62,000 nucleotides of DNA, taken from Acanthaster planci (lineage: Eukaryota > Echinodermata > Asteroidea > Valvatida > Acanthasteridae). Made by a program: the position numbers and the translations under genes. Location: assembly GCF_001949145.1 (NCBI RefSeq), contig NW_019091362.1:7981380-8043379 (forward strand). The letters are read 5' to 3'. Below the pieces are notes generated by a model. That model had not been told where the DNA came from. It was given only the letters and a program-made list of their open reading frames with translations, and made no database searches. Positions 1 to 11,300 of this stretch are shown here, in pieces (within the stretch, counting starts at the first letter, position 1; each line of letters begins with the position of its first letter).

Positions 1-332
1 AAGACTGGGAGCTGATAAACATTTGCATCAGAGCGGTGCTCACCTTCACTGTCTGACTCGCTACACACTGTCCGCCACTGTTTACGAAGGTCCTCAGCGA
101 GTTGTCTCTGGTGTCTTCGCAGGCTACGAGTTTTCTTTGGCCGGTCTGACTCGTCCTCCGTAAAAAGGCTTGGTGTCTCTGACAAAAGCCGCTGCGGTTT
201 ATGTCCAGATTTGGAACAATACGTGCCCCGTCGTGAGCTCTCTGTCAGGGAGCGTTCAAGCCGTTCAATGTCCCTGGAAATTCCGTCGATGGCTTCGGCG
301 ATGCTCCGTGTGGACGCCATGGGACTTGCCAT
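1..332 (-). CDS. Gag-like N-terminal ORF of an LTR retrotransposon (partial, runs off left edge)
   Basis: Reading leftward from an ATG at 332-330, the minus strand stays open for 110 codons to the window edge. It begins MASPMASTRSIAEAIDG and is rich in Ser, Arg, Glu and Asp, with alternating charged residues suggesting a coiled coil. The start lies 33 bases after a primer-binding site and an LTR, where gag would be expected. A second in-frame ATG at 320-318 could be used instead. I see no zinc knuckle, protease or polymerase because the body lies outside the window. The Gag assignment is an inference from position; the open frame itself is seen directly. It looks intact as far as it goes, suggesting a fairly recent insertion. 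Confidence 0.5.
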   Translation of the reverse strand, partial: MASPMASTRSIAEAIDGISRDIERLERSLTESSRRGTYCSKSGHKPQRLLSETPSLFTEDESDRPKKTRSLRRHQRQLAEDLRKQWRTVCSESDSEGEHRSDANVYQLPV

Positions 333-365
333 CAGCTTCAGCGTCAGTGGAAATCATCCTAGAAA

Positions 366-383
366 ATCCCACCGCTGCCACCA
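366..383 (-). other. Retrotransposon primer-binding site (tRNA-Leu type)
   Basis: On the minus strand, two bases after the LTR end, there is TGGTGGCAGCGGTGGGAT. This is the exact 18-base complement of the mature 3' end, including CCA, of metazoan tRNA-Leu of the AAG/TAG anticodon type as I know it. It sets the orientation of the element and shows that the LTR to its right is the 5' LTR. Confidence 0.75.
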
Positions 384-385
384 AA

Positions 386-824
386 TGTAGCGTACACCTG
401 GGTGATCTTGTCCCTCAAAACCCGGTAACGTAAAGGAGGGGGACAGATACAGGACTTCCAACAAAGAATTTATTTGTCTTCATCCACCAAACTCGGTGCA
501 CGACCCTCCAAAACGGCCGTCAGAACAACAACAACTGCTTACGTGACACTTGAGCTCTACGAAAACACAGCGTATCACAATGTATAACAATTTCTATGGC
601 CGCCCTGGCACTTTTCCAATTTCCCTCCCGCGCCCACCAAACCACAACGCCCCAAAATAGAACCCAATTTCCGGTGCGGACCCAGCACAAGAGAAACGGG
701 TCAGGGCACTCTGCCAGAGGCCCTCCGCCGGCGGCCCTCAGCGCCGCCGGCGGCGTACGAAAGATTAACGTGGCAATAAAACATGAAAAAGGCTATACAA
801 TTGTCCGTTACAATAATAATAACA
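386..824 (-). mobile_element. 5' long terminal repeat of an LTR retrotransposon
   Basis: Read on the minus strand, the segment starts TGTTATTATT and ends GCTACA, the TG...CA ends expected of an LTR, and is about 439 bp long. An AATAAA signal lies at 474-469. A GC-rich stretch with two self-complementary blocks (725-734 and about 741-755) lies in the promoter half. The inner edge is fixed by the primer-binding site; the outer edge near 824 is less certain because the partner LTR is outside the window. The tRNA-Leu primer and short leader fit a Ty3/Gypsy-like element, but without pol the family cannot be proved. Confidence 0.65.
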
Positions 825-829
825 TGAAA

Positions 830-2116
830 CTGTAGTCCATTTAAAAAAATAAATGAACATTTTTGCCAAGGCAAGTCATGTGCGGCATTTTGTCTTTACT
901 GCAGCATTGGTGAAAAGGCCAGTCTAGGTCAGGTTCAAAGAATCCGAATAGTGACCCTCCATCAAGAGGGTTAGCTACTCTGAACGTCAAATTAGCAAGA
1001 GGATTAGTTGCAGCAAGTTTAACACTGCTGTGCACAATTAAGATGCCATTTCAAATTGTCACAGAGATGGCTCATTTTCTGACCAGAAAAGGCACGGTCG
1101 TCCAAGAAAATCTACCCCTCGTGAAGACCATTTGATCCGGCGAATTGTGAGGGATCCCTCGGGTTCTCGAGATCAAAGCAGCTTTGCAGTCCACTGGGGC
1201 AAATGTTAGTGTAGGAACCATTTCTCGCCGTTAGAGCAAAGAATCTTGGCTTATTAGGTCACACAAACCTGCTGCCCGTTTTTCCTTCTCACCAAGGTGG
1301 CAACGGCTCAGTTTTGCCAGGAAACATGAGTCTTGAACTGCAAAAGACCGGACGAAAGTTTCGTTTTCAGATGAATCAATGTGCAACAATTTGTATCACG
1401 CAAAGCCCATGTCTGAAGACCTAGTGAAAAGAGATTTGATGCACGATACACACTGAGTTGCGACCGTGAAACATCCCGCAAGCCAGATGATATTGCTTCC
1501 ATGTCCCATGCTGGAACATCTGGTCTGTTCTTCCTATCACCCAACCACCATGAACGGTCCAAAATATGTCACACTTTTACAGGATCAGCTGAAAACTTGT
1601 GTAGATGCCCCCAAATGCAAAATATTCACGCACGATGATGCTCCATGCCACTAGTCCTGTCAGGTCCAAGGTGGGTAAGGACTTCTTGTCAAGGAATAAA
1701 GTCAAAGTTCTTCACTGGCCGTGGAATAGTCCTGATTTCAATTCAATCGAAAATCTCTGGAAGGTACGTTGTGAAAGACAAGGTTGCTGACCAACAGCCA
1801 TCAAATGCCAAGGGATTAGTGCACTTGGAAGCCATTAATTTAAACAGTTCTTGGAGAAGGAAACCTCGCTGGACTACTGTCATTCTCTCATCTCCAGCAT
1901 GCTACAGTGCATTTATCAGAAACAGTTGAAGGCACACTAAATAACCAGACTGTTAACATTTCAAGTCATGGAAATGCAGTCAAATAGCAATTCAAGCAAG
2001 ACACTAATATTACACATTGACAATAATTGCAAGTTTCAAAGATTTATTTGCTAAAGTTTTCCTTCGAGTTACTGCATTTTGTGAGGGTGGTTTTAAACTT
2101 TTGCAAATGACTATAG
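830..2116 (+). mobile_element. Degenerate Tc1/mariner transposon (dead transposase)
   Basis: Translated pieces in shifting frames match a Tc1-type transposase in order: the GRPRK linker motif with STPREDHLIRRIV after it (from 1096), a helix-turn-helix remnant with SVGTISRR (about 1200-1235), the first catalytic Asp in VSFSDES (codon 1370-1372), the second Asp in HDDAPCH (codon 1634-1636), and the final Glu in NSPDFNSIENLW (codon 1749-1751). Several frameshifts and stop codons (for example after SRR and after MHDTH) break the frame, so it cannot make a working enzyme. The left end (CTGTAGTCCATTT, from 830) and the right end (its imperfect reverse complement, near 2116) look like worn inverted repeats. 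The roughly 1.3 kb size fits the family. Its left end almost touches the LTR. Confidence 0.8.
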
Positions 2117-4660
2117 TTAGGAAAAGCTTACTGATCTTACATTCTGTATAAATATCACTCTGACTGGTGACATGCCCATGCCAGAAACGTAGACAGCAGA
2201 GCCTTGATTTCTTCCATTCTACCGCTTTATTTCCAGTCTCCTACCTTTAAAAAGCAGCCTTTACTTTCTGCTGACAGGCGTACAGGCCTGCATGTGGTAG
2301 GAATGCATTTTCTGATGGAGTAGCAAAAACCCGTATATGGAATAACATTATTCTCGAGGTTTCTGAAGTGTTTTTTTTTTCCTGCTAGTAAAGAGCAGAA
2401 TTTCACTGAGACGGTCAAAAAGGGGCCAGCTGCCTTCTCCATCTCAGGGCAGCGCTAATATAAGCCGATCATGTTTTAACAGCAAAAGGTGAGCAACCAA
2501 AGTTTTCTATGATCCTTTACGAAAACCACAATGCAGCCTTTTTGATTAACTTGAACAGATAGTGGCAGTAAAGCTATCTATACATTGCGCGGAACGTTTT
2601 TTTCAAGGTTTTTTTTGCCATGCTTAATAAGGAACCATCACGGCATAACCGAGCATACATGTAAGCTGAAGGCAAGGGGTCTATGTAGAGCTTTAGGGGG
2701 GTCAATTGGAACAGTAGAAAAACGAACGTGTCCACTTTTCGGCATGCATAGCTGGCGACTGGTGAAATAAATTGCCGTAGTTCGTACGTGTTTGCCGGCT
2801 CTAAGTTGTACAGAGACAGACCAAAGTACGTGACATTTAATCAATGCAATGACAATTTCTTTATCCTGAGAGCCAACCTCATTTATCCCCTTCCCTGCTT
2901 TCCTTATTAAAAAAAAACCCCATAAACACACGCAATACACCCACACCCAAGAAGCCTCATAACATTATACCTTTTGCATTCCTTGTGTGTTAGAGGATAA
3001 ACAAGGGAATGTACAAATAAAGCTCACTGTCCGGCCCCCGTTGAAGACAGCAAGTTAATTATGTACAATGATACAATAAGCGTGAGCTGTAAAATAATTT
3101 ACCCCGTAGAACTGCAATGTAGAAACTGGCCCCCTCCATGTAGGCCTTCTGACGTCAAAGCAAGTCAATAAAACAGCTGCTTTTCCAAAATAACGAAGAA
3201 TTTGTCATTCTTTTTGGAGGATATTCTAGAATTTCCAAATAATGTTATAACTGCCTGAGAATATTTCTAGGTTTGAGAATATTTCTATTTCCTTACACAT
3301 TTCATTTCCTCAAAAATTCCTTCGAAAGCAACAAATTTCCTTGGAAGTGGAAGCACTGCATTTAATGCTTTATTTTAAAGCATTCCTTCCTCCAGAGTTT
3401 GAAACAGTAGCCTTGGCAACGATTATGGGTGCATTCCACCAAATAGTTGAATTTCTGGGCGCGAACTCATCCCACTTTTTTTTACAATAAGACATGCCAT
3501 AACCAGGAGGCATCATAGAAATAATATTTCTATAAATCCCCAATTTGGGACTGATACATGTAGTTTCCAGTTCAGGGTATTTCTTTCACAAAAAGCCCAA
3601 AATTGCGGGCCTATTTCTGATAGAGGCGGGCGGCTTAGTTTTACTGCTGTTTTGGGGGTATCTTCCTTGAAAGGAGAATAAAAAAAAATTTCGTGGCTAA
3701 CCCCCATGAAATTGAAACGAAAAGTGATCTTCTGGCCCTAATCTTGAATTTCCATTAAAAAATAAAAACGGAGGCCAACCTCTTCACGAAAGTCAACAGG
3801 CGGCGCTATTTCGGTCCGATTTTGCACTGATTTCTATGAGAGCGTACTTGGTGTAGTGCAACCTTATGGGTACAGTCCACTAATTCAAGCCCCATTGAAA
3901 ACAGTGCAAAACCAGCACTGTGCAGGGCTCAATAACATGCACGCCAACACAAATGAAATTCTTGTCTGGTCACTTATCTTTCAATTTCTTTTCATTTTTT
4001 TGTGGGTTAACAAATTACATTTTTAATTATTCCCACAAAACAAAATAACCCCCCAAAAGTNAGTTTTTAGCCATTCTGCTCTCATATGAAAGCTCAAAGA
4101 CCCAGGGAGTTGATCCTGGCAAGGATTTACACAATCTCACCATTTTGGGGGCCAAACAATCTCCTTTTTCAAAAGATACTATGGGGGCACTTTTAATGCT
4201 TATGAGCTGGCCAGAAACTCTCACTTGAAGCATGGCCATGCTTGAAGTATAGTGGTCTGCACCCTTATGGTCTGATGAGTGATGGTCGTTCGAAGTTCCC
4301 GGAGATTGTGTGTGAGCGCCCTCTATCGATGATATGTCGCACAATTAATGACAACGTACATAATGCAATGATTGATACGGGCAATGCGCTGGGGTTTCCA
4401 CACTATTGCACAACAATATTTATTAGTGTTTTTTGCTAGATATAAAAATAACCGATCAGAAGTGCACATTGGAACATCACGAAAAGCAGCGTGAGAGTAG
4501 GCAGTGTTGCAAATGTATGCTTGGGTAAGTGAAGCCGTCGTGTCTCGTATCAATTTATCATGAGCTGGACTGAGCATGGAGGTAGTGGACTGAGTCATAG
4601 TGCTGTACCTGAGTCGTAGTCATGACCGGACGGAAGAAGGACCACCTGCTTGGCCCCGTT
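2117..4660. other. Non-coding flank, no gene recognised
   Basis: No convincing exon, RNA gene or complete repeat is seen. There are only short chance frames with no family resemblance, and homopolymer runs such as the A-run near 2910 and T-runs near 2360 and 3480. One ambiguous base (n) lies at 4061, so the assembly or read quality there is imperfect. Confidence 0.5.
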
Positions 4661-4918
4661 CTAGCCCCACTAGTGTGGCACGTACTCTCACCCCCACTCC
4701 ATCCTACGGTTTCTCCGCATCCGTATACGCAATTTCGTGTCGGCGTACGGACCATTTTCGGCTAAGAATCATCTCTGTGTGTAAAAGAAATTGCGCCCAC
4801 GATGATAGGTGGGTGCGCCGAAAATGTTCAGTACGCCGACACGAAATTGTGTATACGGATGCGGGGAAACCGTAGGATGGAGTGGGGGTGAGAGTCCGTG
4901 CCACACTAGTGGGGCTAG
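4661..4918. mobile_element. Foldback/MITE element, family A copy 1
   Basis: This is a 258-bp inverted repeat. The left arm (4661-4762) starts CTAGCCCCACTAGTGTGGCA. The right arm (about 4817-4918) is its near-exact reverse complement, and about 54 bp separate them. Arms of about 100 bp with so few mismatches show a young or conversion-maintained foldback. A second, one-armed copy lies at 25341 in the first intron of the V-ATPase subunit E gene, so this is a dispersed family. No coding capacity and no recognised transposase family. Confidence 0.8.
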
Positions 4919-4978
4919 GCTCCGTTCCTACTACATGTCTAACTTATAAGGGAGACCTAGCCTATAGTTCAACTTTGA

Positions 4979-5463
4979 TGTTCATTACCTTTAGCACCCT
5001 GTTCCTTCAAGGGAACCATTACTCAATCCTGATAGCCTACATGCCATAGCCTAATTTTGACAATGTTTAAGCAAGAAAACCACAAACTTCTAATCTGAGT
5101 TTGGCGAAAGACAAGGCCTACTCAGTGGGATCACACTGTTTTGTTTTTCGTCTGGTTACCGGGCCCAACTCGGGTATTTTTGAGTCATCAAAACAAATCT
5201 TCATCTGGGTCAAGGAACCAGCTACCGGTACAGACTACATTCGTTAATTTGTCGTCGTTCACATCTCTTCGGCACGTATAGGGCAGTCATGTACACTTCA
5301 GTTACTCAAAATTTCCCTCAAAAGCCAAAACTCCCCAAAAGCCCTGTTCTGTTTTCTTTCTCATATAAAAGAGGACATCACCAACAACTTGTTTAGATAA
5401 GTTGTTTCATAAAAGTAGAATTTGTTCTTTTTTATAGGAACAGGGTGCTAAAGGTAATGAACA
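4979..5463. mobile_element. 485-bp element with perfect 28-bp terminal inverted repeats
   Basis: The sequence TGTTCATTACCTTTAGCACC and the eight bases after it (4979-5006) recur as an exact reverse complement at 5436-5463. Nothing between them codes for protein. The interior is AT-rich with a small hairpin near 5385-5410 (AACTTGTTTAGATAAGTT). Similar words (CAACTTTG and TAACTTTTG) flank the ends and could be a blurred target duplication. This fits a non-autonomous DNA transposon; the superfamily is not identified. Confidence 0.7.
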
Positions 5464-6186
5464 CCTAACTTTTGGCTTCACCTTGGTAAATGACTATGAC
5501 ATCATGCTCAATAACTGTAGAGTTGATTTTGTGAAAAGTGGGCTGGGTTTTTAGGGAAATTATGAGGGGAAACTGAGTGTTTCCATGGTTTTAGGCCTGA
5601 CAGTAGGTATGTGGCAAAAAAATCCAAAGTTGTTAAATTCCACTGCAATATATACCGTTGCAAAGGTCTTGCAAAAAGCTTTCCAGTGACACCAAAATGA
5701 CCCTCCTCAGACAAAAAATAAGAAAGTTTTTGCGAAAAAGAGACATGAGTTGGGGCCATAATTTTGTCTTGTACAGGCAGTGCCAATAGGAATACGCAGA
5801 ATGGATTGTGACCAAAAGAAATATTCCTTTTAGGTTTTAAAAAGCATGATAGAATTAGTAAAAAAAATCAATTTGGAAAAAAAAGATTTAAAAAAAGAAA
5901 AAAATCATTTAAAATCTTTACAAAATAAATAAATATTATGGCCTTATAATTCCCTCAAAATCCATGTCCATTGAAAATCAGAAAAACAAGTCAGCTGAGA
6001 AGAGCAGATGACACTCATAGCCAATCAGGAAGTGGTATTAAGGTCACATGACTCACAATTAACGTACAGCTTCATTTTCCCAATTTTACAATGATACAAT
6101 TTTTTCCATCTTCAAACATCAATATTGAAACTCATTTCCAATAAAAATTTATCGTAAATATAAACATCCTTAAGAAGATCCATTAA

Positions 6187-6237
6187 CCCTAACACTCCTC
6201 AATCCTCCAACAGGTGAAGGATTGAGGAGTGTTAGGG
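6187..6237. mobile_element. 51-bp TTAA-flanked hairpin element (piggyBac-like mini-MITE), copy 1
   Basis: A 20-bp perfect stem (CCCTAACACTCCTCAATCCT and its complement) encloses an 11-base loop. The hairpin is flanked on both sides by TTAA (6183-6186 and 6238-6241). TTAA duplication plus termini starting CCCT is the hallmark of piggyBac-type insertion. An almost identical 51-bp copy lies at 44375-44425. It is too short to carry anything but ends. Confidence 0.75.
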
Positions 6238-6241
6238 TTAA

Positions 6242-7554
6242 ATTTAATCAGAAGCAATAAAAACAATAATATCATTGCCATAATTGCAGCGAAAATCATT
6301 CTGAAAATCGTATCACATAGGTGTAAAGCTGAGATCACACGTCCTGCGGGCCAAAAAAGCCATGTCGCATGATAAAATCTGGTCAACGTAAAAAATAATC
6401 TAATAATCATACAGTTACAGCAAAGAGAACAAGTAAAGTCATCTTTGATAAAAATCACCAAAGGATTTGATGACCGTACTGATTGATATTTGACCCGGTT
6501 TAGAAGAGTTTCTGGACAATATAAAATGGCCAATCTGTAATCAAACCTGTGTATTTCATAGAAAAAAGGGGTTCTGCGTAATGTTGGTTATTTTCAGACA
6601 TGGGGAAAAACCAACACGGCCGCACCGGAGCTTTAAAATCGGACTGGTGAAAAAAACCGAAAGCGAGGCTGAGTACAAAATTGTTAGTGCTGTTCAATGA
6701 TGTTTGCCACATACCTATTAACAGTAACACATGATACATGGTGGATTAAAATTTGCTTGGTTGGTTTATCAGTAGGTACATCTAGGCCCATAGAGCTCCA
6801 TGGTAGGCCTAACGTTAAGTCACATTTTCTCACAATTTAGGGCCTACAATTCGAAATTTAAAAAAAAAAGTCAGTGCAATAAAGAGAGCGTTGCCTTCAT
6901 GTTTTGGGAGAGGGGACTGACCAGTTTTACAAGATTAAAGTGACAAAAAACTGGGGGTCCTCAAATATGCAATCCCCTGAATCTCTTCTGTCTTTCATAC
7001 TTAAATGAACGTTAAGTGTTTCCGTGTAACCTTGAATCTTTTGCAAATTGTACTCCCTCCTGAGTTGATCATGAACAAGATGAATGAATTTAATTTAAGA
7101 GGCAAATCAACTGAGGGAAAGGATGAAGAAGGCCCACTTTTTGCATAAGAGTCAAGATTGCGCTGAACAACTGTGACAACTCCAGCCCTAAAGTTTTATG
7201 CGGAAAAAATTCCTGACACAGAATCCACTCATTTTTACTTAACAGCCAACTGAAAGCAATCACATGACCTAAAAGTCAGAGTTTACTGGGAAAATATAGA
7301 ATTGTTCATGTAGAAATTAGAATTTTTCAGCCCAGTATCATACAAGGGGCGTATGTCATTTCTGATATCGAACTCTTTCTTTTGTATATCGTTGATGTAC
7401 CTTAACATGGCATATGAAGGGTAAAGTTCCAGTATTTATCCAAATGAATTGAGTTTTTCAAATAAAGGGTTTGGCAACAGTGTACGAGGAAAGTCAAGTG
7501 AAAGTCAAAATGCACCTCATTAGGGGACTCTATTTCTAGACTACTTATACCTCT
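6242..7554. other. Non-coding flank, no gene recognised
   Basis: AT-rich sequence with chance frames only. I could not find a splice-framed exon or a recognisable repeat. The non-coding first exon and promoter of the downstream MATE gene must lie somewhere in this left flank, because the coding start sits just after a splice acceptor at 8256, but I cannot place them. Confidence 0.4.
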
Positions 7555-7662
7555 GTTTACCCATTATGAGTGTCATAATGTCAACCTACATGTACATGTA
7601 CATATTTGTACATGTTTACCCATTATGAGTGTCATAATGTCAACCTTCATGTCCATATTTGT
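7555..7662. repeat. 59-bp direct tandem duplication
   Basis: The segment beginning GTTTACCCATTATGAGTGTC at 7555 is repeated from 7614. The first 36 or so bases are identical between units and the rest diverges slightly. The first unit carries a TACATGTACATGTACAT run that could have promoted the duplication. Confidence 0.85.
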
Positions 7663-8256
7663 GAGTGCCAAACACAAACATTTTTAGCCTGTAGTATTTG
7701 TTGAACCTACATGTATGTCCCTAGGTATTAAAGCCCCTTTGCTTGCTGAAATGCTCCTCGCCACTTTTTTACGTTGTTGTCATTTATAACAATCAAAATG
7801 TGTGATGTCAGCAAACTCGTTTTTCATTATTTTTTCTGTTACAGTCACGACAGTGTTGGGTGTTTTATGATAGTCAGAAAAGAAAGTTCAAAATCACTTC
7901 AATATTAACCAGTTTTAACCATGAAGTTATGCAAAATGTTTTGGTTGTGTTGCAGCTAATTGTTGAAAAGGAGCATGAAAATGTGAAATGTTAGTTTCAC
8001 CTGTTACATGTACTAGTACTGTACGTGTGTGTAATCAACATTTATCACTTTTTTGATTTTCATTTTAGGAAACAGACTCAAATACAGCCCTGTAAAATAT
8101 TTGGCATTTGAGTAAACCAACTGGCTTAATTTTGCAAAAAGCACTTTCCACTGTCAAGTTACACAGAATTAGGCCTGGTTTTGTTTACTCAGATGCAAGA
8201 CGTTGTTACAATATGAGATACCAGTATTTGCTCATAGGTTTGTTTTTTTTGTACAG

Positions 8257-8300
8257 ATTCAGTTGAAAACAGTAACACTGTAGCAGGGCTTGACTCAACA
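8257..8300 (+). other. 5' UTR part of the first coding exon of the MATE gene
   Basis: A strong acceptor (T-run then GTACAG, ending 8256) stands 44 bases before the ATG at 8301. This implies splicing from an upstream non-coding exon that I cannot locate. The start context is CAACAATGT. Confidence 0.6.
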
Positions 8301-11300
8301 ATGTCTGATTATACAAATATAAACACCGCCAACGAGCCATCACAGCAAAACTGCAGCGGAGTAGCAGTGGCAGATGGTTTTTGTCCCACTGACATTCAGA
8401 TACCAGCAGGACCTGATGATGATGCTGTTGAAATACCCAAGGGTACAGGTAGCGCTAGCAAGCAGAAACTTTGCTGCAAGTGCCGATGTCTGTTCCCCAG
8501 TGCCTCGGTTGCAGAGTACAAGGAGACATTGAAGCAGCTCGCCTTGCTGTCGTGGCCTGTGGTAAGGTGCTCGATAACCCCTGCACTACGATGCTGTAAA
8601 TAGGGAGCATCTTTCTGGTTTTTGATTGTTTGGACCCCACAAGTGTAGCCAAAGAATGTGCTAAGTGGCTATATTTGGATGGAGATTTTTGGGACGCTTG
8701 TCAAGCTGAGTGTGCATGCTGCTCAAGAAAACTCGAGATAGCAAAAATGGGCTAAATGGGGCAAAATATTCTGTGTTGCAGTGGTCAAATGAAACACTAG
8801 CCTGTTTGACCTTCAGATGACCATAACAACCAAAAGTGGTCAGAACTAAAATGCCTGTAGTGACCACTGGCAGGCAGCATTTCCCACACTTTTGTTGTAG
8901 GTTTTCAGCAAAGCATGAAGGTTTGAGGTTTTCAAATCAGTTTTGTTAATACATGTACATCTCTTAGGAGTGTGTTTCTTTGTAAGCTGCTTTGCGTAGT
9001 AATTTGACATGAAGTAAACGTCACAGACTTTGTATTGTGTATGATGGGAAATGCACCGGACATAATTAGAAAGACTTCAGAATTTGGATGAATGTGGTGT
9101 AAAACAGACTAAGTTGGAATTTTAAGTAAGATTCTCAGTTGCTGTAAGAATGATCTGTGTTTATGGATAAAAATGTGACTATATTTTTGCGATCTCTTCT
9201 ATTACCCACAGATGTTGTATCTGGTAACATCTCTTCTTCTGTCAATGACGTCCATTATCTTCTCAGGGCACCTTGGAAAAGATGAAATCGTAGCATCTTC
9301 TCTGGGACAGTCGGTACTGTTGTCCCTTAACTTGCTTATGAGTAATAATTTGCAAGTCTAATTAGCAGCATAACTTGGGTGAAATTTCTTAGGAGCACCA
9401 GGAGGAAGAGCTGGTGGGCACTGTCTTCCCTTCCCTCTCCCTTCCCCCAAGTTCCCCTCCCCATTTGATCATTGTGTCAAATGTTTATCCTTAATGATGT
9501 TGGAAGACAGTTTCAGAACCATGCAGATTTAATTGTGTTAGTATCCAAAACGATTCCCTTCCCAAACCATTCCCTTGAGTACCACTAATGTCATAATCCT
9601 ACTACGTGTACTCTGTTCTTTTCATAAAAACTCTCAGTCCATGATATCACAAAGCAGCTGTTTTGGAAAATCCAGTGGAGCAAATCATTGAAATGGCTCG
9701 CTCGGCTTCACCCTGGACAAAATACACCCTCCGGGATCCAAAATGCATGTGTATTATACAATGAACGGTGCAGATGATAATTCTGTATAATTGAATTTTT
9801 TTTATCTTCCAGGTTATCCATGTATTCTGGAGAGCACTCATGTTTGGGTTTGCAAACGGAGCTGATACATTGTTTTCACAGGTGACTTTTGACCTCTCAC
9901 CCTTGGACCCCTTAATGTACCGGTAATCTGTGCAGTTGAAACAGAATGTCAGTAATAATAGGTCACCGTGAGGTGGTTGATATTTTGACATGCTGTGCAA
10001 GAGTATTCATAAATATCTGCCCCGTTGAAGTAGTCTTAAATATGAGTAAGACGTTCTTAATGCTATGCTGAACTATTACGCATCTCAAACCAGTGGAAGC
10101 ACAGAATACACTGTTGTGCAAAGGTTGACAAAAGGCTGACCTAGAGCGTCTGTGGTTTAGTAATCATGCATGGCTTTGAATCACTGTACTATGTACATGT
10201 ATGTACATGTACGTGTGTATTCCCATGCTTTCACAATCAAATCTTGCACAGCAACTCCTCTGTATTGTCAGTATGTGAAATGCTTTGATTATTGACGTGT
10301 GTTTTCTATTTGTGGATTTATGTCTACCACACACTCACGCACTGGATGTCTGCAGTCTTGATTTGGTGGGGTGTAAGGTGGACCAGTTGAGCTCGAAACA
10401 TGTCGTCTAGGGGATAAATGTGGGAGAGGGGATGCATCGTATCACGAATCACTGTTATGGTGCATTTAGAAGCCTTGTTTGCTCTTTGGAAATTTGATTT
10501 GCCTGGAATACAAACAGTTCACAATACAGGACATCACCTGAAGGTTACCAGAGCCTGGGCATTTGTTTGTTGCACAATGTACATGTGGGAAAAAGAGCAT
10601 GATCGCCATTCTAGACAGAATAAAAATGGCCTGTGTGTGTTTGTGAAATGTTCAAATGCATGTACACTGCACGTGTATGTGGTAGCAGGCATTCACGATA
10701 ACACATAATTAAATGCAGGATGTAACACAGAAGGTATTTGTGCAAAATGAAACAGAACTCATCAGCAAAACACTCAGGGCAAAGGTTAATCTGAAGTTTT
10801 CTAGTATCAGGAAAGAAAGAAAATTCTCCATTTTAATATCGTTTGCTATGCTGCAAGACAGTCTATTAATGACTTCATGCTATTTAAATTTATCAACATT
10901 TGCACTTTACAATTTTCTCCACTTTTGCTTGTGCACGGTTCCACCTTATTTTGCCATTAAAGTCTACAAAATGTTAATGAGGATTTTAAATTTAAAGTAT
11001 TGATCTGTGAAATCTGCCGGACAGCACACTTTCCTTGATGAGTACTTAACAATATTACTTGTGTATAAAGATTTTGAATCTGACTTTTTTTCTTGTAGAC
11101 ATATGGAAGCAAAAACAAGAAGAGAGTAGGGATCATCTTTCAACGTATGTTACTGTTGATCACGCTGCTAGCCATCGTATGCTGGGGAATTCTTCTCAAC
11201 ACAGAGGGAGTATTGCTCTTGTTTGGACAAGACCCACAGATTGCCAAGTAAGCCCTTTAATTTTTCTTTTGTTCAGTCTGGTTTGGCAGTTCAGATCTAA

